This document shows positions 5,530 to 8,891 of a DNA stretch of 8,891 nt, one piece after another (positions within the stretch are counted from its first letter, which is position 1; every line of letters starts with the position of its first letter). The notes below the pieces were generated by a model that searched no databases, was not told the origin of the DNA, and saw nothing but the letters and a program-made list of their open reading frames with translations. Both the position numbers and the translations under genes were made by a program. The stretch is from an uncultured Mesorhizobium sp. (GTDB lineage Bacteria; Pseudomonadota; Alphaproteobacteria; Rhizobiales; Rhizobiaceae), in NCBI GenBank assembly GCA_950071955.1, contig CATMOC010000123.1, positions 1-8,891 of the forward strand. The letters run 5' to 3'.

Positions 5530-5956
5530 TCCCCGGTTCCCAGCCTTCAGGCGCCATCTCGAAGGCCGCGAAGTCGAAACCGGGCGCCACCGTGCAGCCG
5601 ACCAGCGTGAAGGCTCCGAGGCTTCTGGCCGACTGCCACGCACCCGCCGGCACCACCGCCTGCGGTCGCTGGCCGGCAACGATGTCCGGCCCGAGCGTCG
5701 TCGCGGATGCCGGCGCCTGCCCGTCCGAGACGAGCAGTTCGAGCGGCGCGCCGGCATAGAAGTGCCAGACCTCCGCCGCGTCCCGAACCCTGTGCCATGC
5801 CGAGACCTGTCCGCGTTCGAGCAGGAAATAGATCGCCGTCGAGTGGCCGCGTTCGTCGGCCGCGCCGTCGCGAAAAGTCTCGACGTACCAGCCGCCTTCG
5901 GGATGCGGCCGCATGCCGAGCGCCTGCACGATCCGGCGCGGATCGGCGTCGCCCAT
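5504..5956 (-). CDS. Cupin, DUF985 family
   Basis: A 150-residue protein that matches the DUF985 cupin family along its whole length: LGMRPHPEGGWYVETFRD (13-30), HSTAIYFLLERG (38-49), SAWHRVRDAAEVWHFYAGAP (52-71), and a later CTVAPGFDFAAFEMAPEGWE (121-140). His55, His65 and nearby acidic residues (Glu20, Glu62) are candidate metal or ligand positions of the jelly-roll barrel. Members have a cupin fold of the RmlC/YML079w kind, and their reaction is generally unknown, so none is assigned. The ATG shares its A with the gloB stop (TGATG at 5958-5954), so translation is almost certainly coupled to gloB. The 3' end overlaps the convergent lysoplasmalogenase gene by 26 bases. Confidence 0.88.
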   Translation of the reverse strand: MGDADPRRIVQALGMRPHPEGGWYVETFRDGAADERGHSTAIYFLLERGQVSAWHRVRDAAEVWHFYAGAPLELLVSDGQAPASATTLGPDIVAGQRPQAVVPAGAWQSARSLGAFTLVGCTVAPGFDFAAFEMAPEGWEPGISRAGSPM

Positions 5957-6723
5957 CAGAAGACGTCCTTGCGCTTGCGGATCTCGGCAAACACCGCTTC
6001 GTCGCTGGCGCCCTCCATGCCGAGATTGCGCCGGATCACCGGATCGTGCGCGCGCATGAAGGGGTTCGTCGCCATCTCCTCCATCAGCGTCGTGGGCAGC
6101 GTCGGCTTCTCCGCCGCGCGCAGCCTGTCGATCCCGGCCGCGCGCTCCTTCAGCGCCGAATTCGTCGGATCGACCGACAGCGCGAAGCGGGCGTTTGCCT
6201 GCGTGTATTCGTGTCCGCAATAGATCACCGTGTGCAGCGGCAGCGCCGCAAGCTTCTTCAGCGAATCGAACATCTGCGGCGGCTTGCATTCGAACAGCCG
6301 CCCGCAACCGAGCGCGAACAGCGTGTCGCCGGTGAAGGAGATCTTCGATTGCGGGAAATGGTAGCAGACATGTCCCGCCGTGTGGCCGGGCGTGGAGATC
6401 ACCCGCACCTCCTCGTTGCCGAACGCGAAGGTGTCGTTGTCCTTCACCGTCCGGTCGATGCCGGGGATCTTCGCCGCTTCCGCCTCGGGCCCGATGATGG
6501 TCAGCCCGAACCTCTCCTTCAGCGCCAGATTGGCCTCGACGTGGTCGCCGTGGTGGTGCGTCGTCAGGATCACCGTCGGCTTCCAGCCGGTACGCTCGAT
6601 CGCCGCCAGGATCGGGCGTTCCTCCGGCGCGTCGATGATCGCAGTCGCGCCGCTGTCGGGATCGTGCGCGAGCACGCCGAAATTGTCGCTGCGGCACATG
6701 AACTGCTCGATCTGCAGAGCCAT
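5956..6723 (-). CDS. gloB: Hydroxyacylglutathione hydrolase (glyoxalase II)
   Basis: A 255-residue cytosolic metallo-beta-lactamase-fold enzyme that hydrolyses S-D-lactoylglutathione to D-lactate and glutathione, the second step of methylglyoxal detoxification. The binuclear metal site is intact: THHHGDH (His56, His58, Asp60, His61), His114 in TPGHTAGH, Asp133 in FTGDTLF and His171 in CGHEYT. Glutathione-binding elements typical of GloB are present: CGRLFE (140-145), Tyr173 and the C-terminal RKRKDVF. Length matches E. coli GloB (251). The start is ATG 6723, not 6729: GAGGAG (6735-6730) is directly against the earlier ATG but 6 bases from the later one, and MALQIEQF is the usual N-terminus. 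It is first in an operon with the DUF985 cupin and is transcribed divergently from the methyltransferase-like gene. Confidence 0.96.
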   Translation of the reverse strand: MALQIEQFMCRSDNFGVLAHDPDSGATAIIDAPEERPILAAIERTGWKPTVILTTHHHGDHVEANLALKERFGLTIIGPEAEAAKIPGIDRTVKDNDTFAFGNEEVRVISTPGHTAGHVCYHFPQSKISFTGDTLFALGCGRLFECKPPQMFDSLKKLAALPLHTVIYCGHEYTQANARFALSVDPTNSALKERAAGIDRLRAAEKPTLPTTLMEEMATNPFMRAHDPVIRRNLGMEGASDEAVFAEIRKRKDVF

Positions 6724-6729
6724 TCGCAT

Positions 6730-6735
6730 CTCCTC
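6730..6735 (-). promoter_or_regulatory. Shine-Dalgarno sequence fixing the gloB start
   Basis: GAGGAG on the minus strand has zero spacing to the ATG at 6729 and 6 bases to the ATG at 6723. The latter spacing is functional, so the shorter protein is the likely product. Confidence 0.8.
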
Positions 6736-6751
6736 GTGATTTCGAGGGAAA

Positions 6752-6778
6752 CGATAGGGCGCGTTCCACTATCGCGCC
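6752..6778. repeat. Two overlapping, mutually exclusive inverted repeats in the gloB/methyltransferase divergent region
   Basis: CGATAG (6752-6757) pairs with CTATCG (6769-6774), and GGCGCG (6758-6763) pairs with CGCGCC (6773-6778). The right arms share two bases, so only one hairpin can be complete at a time. They sit in the roughly 100-base divergent promoter region, where an operator for a dimeric regulator would be expected. No clear -35/-10 pair is visible beside them. Confidence 0.4.
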
Positions 6779-6824
6779 ACCCCTTCCTTGCGGAGTACGG
6801 CGGGCATGGATACCGTCCGCGCCC

Positions 6825-7580
6825 ATGTACTGCGACATCGTCGACCTGCGTTCCTTCTATTCCACCACGCTTGGCCGCCTGGCCGAGCGGTCGATCGCGA
6901 TGGCGCTGTCCAGCGTTTGGGCCGGCCTGCCGAACGAGCGCCTCGTGGGCCTGGGCTACGCCCTGCCGTGGCTGGACCGCTTCGGAACCGAGGCGGAGCG
7001 CGTCTTTGCCTTCATGCCGGCCTCCCAGGGCGCCATCAACTGGCCGCCCAACGGCCCATCCGCCACGGCGCTGGTCTTCGACGAGGAACTGCCGCTGTTC
7101 GATTCCTCCATCGACCGCATGCTCCTGGTGCACGCGCTCGAACACGCGGAGAACCCGCGCGAGACCCTGATGGAGATCTGGCGCGTGCTCGCCCCCGGCG
7201 GTCGGCTCATAATCGTGGTGCCCAACCGGCGCGGCGTCTGGGCGCGCTTCGAGCACACGCCCTTCGGCACCGGGCGCCCCTGGTCGCGTGGCCAACTGAC
7301 GACTTTGTTGCGGGAGACGAATTTCACCCCCTCCGCCTGGAGCGAGGCGCTGCTCTTTCCTCCGTCCAGGAAGCGCTGGGTCCTGCGCTTCCATCAGATC
7401 CTGGAGCGCAGCGGGCGCCGCTTCTGGCCGATGTTCTGCGGCGTGCTCATCGTGGAAGCCCAGAAGCGCCTCTACCAGGGCCTGCCGGTTGCCCAGCGCG
7501 CCTCGCGCCGCGTCTTCGTGCCCGTGCTGGCACCCCAAGGCGCAAGCGCAGCGCGCGAGGGAGACTTAACGCAGCGTTAA
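6825..7580 (+). CDS. Class I SAM-dependent methyltransferase-like protein with degraded motifs
   Basis: A 251-residue protein of the type-11 methyltransferase class often found beside gloB in alphaproteobacteria. The back half of the fold is clear: LPLFDSSIDRMLLVHALEHA (89-108), the helix RETLMEIWRVLAPGGRL (112-128), then IIVVPNRRGVWARFEHTPFG (129-148). The SAM-binding front half is degenerate. Motif I reads LVGLGYALPWL (40-50) instead of GxGxG, and I see no acidic residue ending strand 2 in RVFAFMPASQ (59-68). Catalysis is therefore uncertain. The ATG at 6825 is chosen because MYCDIVDLRSFY resembles the usual N-terminus; there is no clear Shine-Dalgarno sequence, so it may be translated from a short or leaderless mRNA. 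It is divergent from gloB, and its stop codon lies within a CtrA box. Confidence 0.8.
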   Translation: MYCDIVDLRSFYSTTLGRLAERSIAMALSSVWAGLPNERLVGLGYALPWLDRFGTEAERVFAFMPASQGAINWPPNGPSATALVFDEELPLFDSSIDRMLLVHALEHAENPRETLMEIWRVLAPGGRLIIVVPNRRGVWARFEHTPFGTGRPWSRGQLTTLLRETNFTPSAWSEALLFPPSRKRWVLRFHQILERSGRRFWPMFCGVLIVEAQKRLYQGLPVAQRASRRVFVPVLAPQGASAAREGDLTQR

Positions 7581-7581
7581 C
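7566..7581 (+). promoter_or_regulatory. CtrA binding site
   Basis: TTAA (7566-7569), seven bases CGCAGCG, then TTAAC (7577-7581) exactly match the alphaproteobacterial CtrA consensus TTAA-N7-TTAAC. Bases 7566-7580 are also a perfect palindrome around A7573. Both half sites are complete, and the second includes the stop TAA of the methyltransferase gene. The site lies 43 bases before the start of the 63-aa protein, where it would overlap the -35 region of its promoter. A GATTC (GANTC, CcrM methylation) site lies at 7616-7620 between box and start. Confidence 0.75.
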
Positions 7582-7624
7582 CATGTTTTCTGATCATTCC
7601 TCCGGGCTTCCGGGGGATTCGGCC

Positions 7625-7816
7625 ATGGTTTTCTGGCGCTTCGATCAGAAGACGACGCTGCTCACCATCGTTCGCGAACTTCACGCGCGCGGTGTTTCGC
7701 TGGACGACATCGACGTCAGGCTCTGCGAGATCGGACCGGTCGATCTGGACCTCCTGCGCGAGTGCTTCCACGAGATTACAGCCGAAATCGCCGGCGGCGA
7801 GCCGGTCGCCGCGTGA
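7625..7816 (+). CDS. 63-residue protein of unknown function under a CtrA box
   Basis: I do not recognise a named family. The protein starts MVFWRFDQKTTLLTIVRELH and is mostly amphipathic helix, with ARGVSLDDIDVRLCEIGPVD (21-40), an acidic second half and a short C-terminal tail GGEPVAA. Helix-turn-helix-like spacing around VSLDDIDVRL is possible but not demonstrated. There is no membrane segment or signal peptide. Third codon positions are strongly GC-rich, as in neighbouring genes, supporting real coding. The ATG at 7625 is preceded by GGGGGA (7612-7617) with 7-base spacing. An earlier in-frame ATG at 7583 has no ribosome binding site and lies directly against the CtrA box, leaving no room for a promoter. 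The gene ends 7 bases from the convergent metW stop. Confidence 0.7.
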   Translation: MVFWRFDQKTTLLTIVRELHARGVSLDDIDVRLCEIGPVDLDLLRECFHEITAEIAGGEPVAA

Positions 7817-7823
7817 TTGCCGA

Positions 7824-8438
7824 TCAGCGCTTCAGAACGAACACGGCCTGCTGACCGAAGAAATTCCAGAACCACCACGGCATCGACACCCCGATCGAAT
7901 GTCCGTCGCGGTCGAGCGCCATGGCGCTTTCCACCGTCGCGCCGATCTCGTCGCACAGGGCGATGAAGTCGCGGATGGTGCAGAAGTGAATGTTGGGCGT
8001 GTCGTACCAGCTGTACGAAAGCTCGCGTGTCACGGGCATGCGCCCGCGAAACAGGAGCGAGAGGCGCACCTGCCAGAAGCCGAAATTGGGGAACGAGACG
8101 ATCGCCCGCTCTCCAATCCGCAGCAGTTCCCTCAGCACCTCCTTGGGGTTCCGTGTCGCCTGCAGCGTCTGGGACAGGATCACGTAGTCGAAGCCCTTGT
8201 CCGGATAGAAGACGAGATCGGTGTCGGCGTCGCCCTGGATCACCGAAAGACCGCGCGCGACGCTCTCGTTGACGCCGCGCTGCGAGATCTCGACGCCGCG
8301 CCCGTCAACCTGCTTGTCGAGTTCCAGGTACTCCAGCAGTTCGCCGTCGCCACAGCCGACGTCGAGCACGCGCGCGCGGGGCTTGATGAAGTCCGCGATG
8401 ACCTTGAGGTCGATGCGGGGTCCGTTGCGGCCGGTCAT
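7824..8438 (-). CDS. metW: Methionine biosynthesis protein MetW
   Basis: A 204-residue class I methyltransferase-fold protein with all the hallmarks of MetW: motif [18 protein letters not shown] (22-38), Glu50 ending strand 2, Asp70 in [23 protein letters not shown] (88-105), and the family signature [19 protein letters not shown] (115-133). MetW is encoded with MetX in many proteobacteria, and the pair supports acyl-homoserine formation in methionine synthesis. What MetW itself catalyses is not settled. The ATG at 8438 overlaps the metX stop as ATGA, and GGAGG (8450-8446) within the end of metX gives 7-base spacing, so the two are translationally coupled. The stop faces the 63-aa gene across 7 bases with no terminator hairpin between. 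Confidence 0.95.
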   Translation of the reverse strand: MTGRNGPRIDLKVIADFIKPRARVLDVGCGDGELLEYLELDKQVDGRGVEISQRGVNESVARGLSVIQGDADTDLVFYPDKGFDYVILSQTLQATRNPKEVLRELLRIGERAIVSFPNFGFWQVRLSLLFRGRMPVTRELSYSWYDTPNIHFCTIRDFIALCDEIGATVESAMALDRDGHSIGVSMPWWFWNFFGQQAVFVLKR

Positions 8439-8891
8439 GCGAGTTCCTCCAGTCCCCGAGCGCGCGCCGCGGAGCGCAGGAAGCCGCTGATGGCGGCGAA
8501 GAGTTCCGGCTCGTCCAGCAGGAAGGCGTCGTGGCCGCGGTCGGTCTCGATCTCGACGAAGGAGACCGAAGCGCCGGCTGCGTTCAGCGCATGCACGATG
8601 GTGCGGCTTTCCTCGGTCGGGAACAGCCAGTCGCTGGTGAAGGACACGAGACAGAAGCGCGTCTTGGTGCCGGCGAAGGCGTCCGCCAGCCTTCCGCCGT
8701 GGTCGGCGGCGAGGTCGAAATAGTCCATCGCCCGCGTCATGTAGAGGTAGGAATTCGCGTCGAAGCGGTCGACGAAGCTCATGCCCTGGTGGCGCAGGTA
8801 GCTCTCGATCTGAAAGTCGGCGTCGAAGCCGAAGGTCAGCGCTTCGCGGTCTTGGAGATTGCGGCCGAACTTGCGGTGCAATGCCGCCTCG
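8435..8891 (-). CDS. metX: Homoserine O-acyltransferase MetX, C-terminal part (5' end outside window)
   Basis: The last 151 codons of an alpha/beta-hydrolase-fold acyltransferase of about 380 residues; the frame is open to the right edge ([11 protein letters not shown]). MetX transfers an acyl group, usually acetyl, to the hydroxyl of homoserine, the committed step of methionine synthesis. Visible features are the [20 protein letters not shown] segment, [15 protein letters not shown] carrying the catalytic Asp, and [11 protein letters not shown] carrying the catalytic His. The catalytic Ser (nucleophile elbow) lies outside the window. Some MetX enzymes use succinyl-CoA instead; the residues that decide this are not all in view. 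It is the upstream gene of a metX-metW operon with a 4-base overlap. Confidence 0.95.
   Translation of the reverse strand, partial: EAALHRKFGRNLQDREALTFGFDADFQIESYLRHQGMSFVDRFDANSYLYMTRAMDYFDLAADHGGRLADAFAGTKTRFCLVSFTSDWLFPTEESRTIVHALNAAGASVSFVEIETDRGHDAFLLDEPELFAAISGFLRSAARARGLEELA

Noticed and set aside
5707..7170. 487-codon plus-strand open frame opposite gloB and the cupin.
   Set aside because: The translation is dominated by Arg, Ala, His and Pro and is antisense to gloB with an intact active site.
7583..7624. Earlier in-frame ATG at 7583 for the 63-aa protein.
   Set aside because: No Shine-Dalgarno sequence, and it is 1 base from the CtrA box, so a transcript from that promoter would not include it.
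1..8891. Search for CRISPR arrays, insertion sequences, tRNA/rRNA genes, prophage genes or defence systems.
   Set aside because: No regularly spaced direct repeats, transposase or integrase motifs, or tRNA-like cloverleaf were seen by eye; gene content is conserved housekeeping type.

Overview
The window looks like a chromosomal segment of a high-GC alphaproteobacterium of the Rhizobiales (Mesorhizobium/Phyllobacteriaceae-like). The evidence is the metX-metW pair, the style of the rpmB, queuosine-precursor-transporter and spermidine-synthase-like products, a CTTGAC-N17-CTATGC promoter, a perfect CtrA box, and about 70% GC in lines counted by hand. I see no insertion sequence, prophage gene, CRISPR array, tRNA or rRNA. 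Most of it is housekeeping and conserved-hypothetical sequence. The most unusual content is in the regulatory DNA and in two small unassigned genes.

Layout from left to right. (1) The 3' end of a phytase-like/esterase-like secreted protein gene (+, ends 640) converges on a minus-strand block. In transcription order this block is a small unassigned gene (2940-2674), rpmB (2411-2115), a YhhQ-type queuosine precursor transporter (2036-1410) and a spermidine-synthase-like SAM-fold protein (1341-667). rpmB has a clear promoter and a structured leader. Between rpmB and the transporter lie a terminator-like hairpin and, directly abutting it, what reads as a minimal preQ1-I riboswitch. The transporter's AUG forms one side of the riboswitch's predicted pseudoknot. 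(2) A plus-strand block follows: a secreted DUF3108 protein (3123-3929), an intercistronic hairpin, a YddG-like DMT/EamA exporter (3968-4861), and a YhhN/TMEM86 lysoplasmalogenase-family membrane protein overlapping it by 4 nt (4858-5529). (3) The lysoplasmalogenase overlaps tail-to-tail by 26 nt with a minus-strand pair, gloB (glyoxalase II, 6723-5956) followed by a DUF985 cupin (5956-5504), joined by a 1-nt stop/start overlap. (4) Divergent from gloB is a class I methyltransferase-like protein with degraded SAM motifs (6825-7580). Its stop codon lies inside a palindromic CtrA box preceding a 63-aa unassigned protein (7625-7816). (5) metW (8438-7824) and the 3' part of metX (minus, overlapping by 4 nt and running off the right edge) complete the window.

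Functional links. The transporter with its riboswitch would form a queuosine salvage unit. gloB completes methylglyoxal detoxification by hydrolysing S-lactoylglutathione. metX-metW is the activated-homoserine branch of methionine synthesis. Gene functions are assigned by recognising motifs in the translated sequence; no database search was run.
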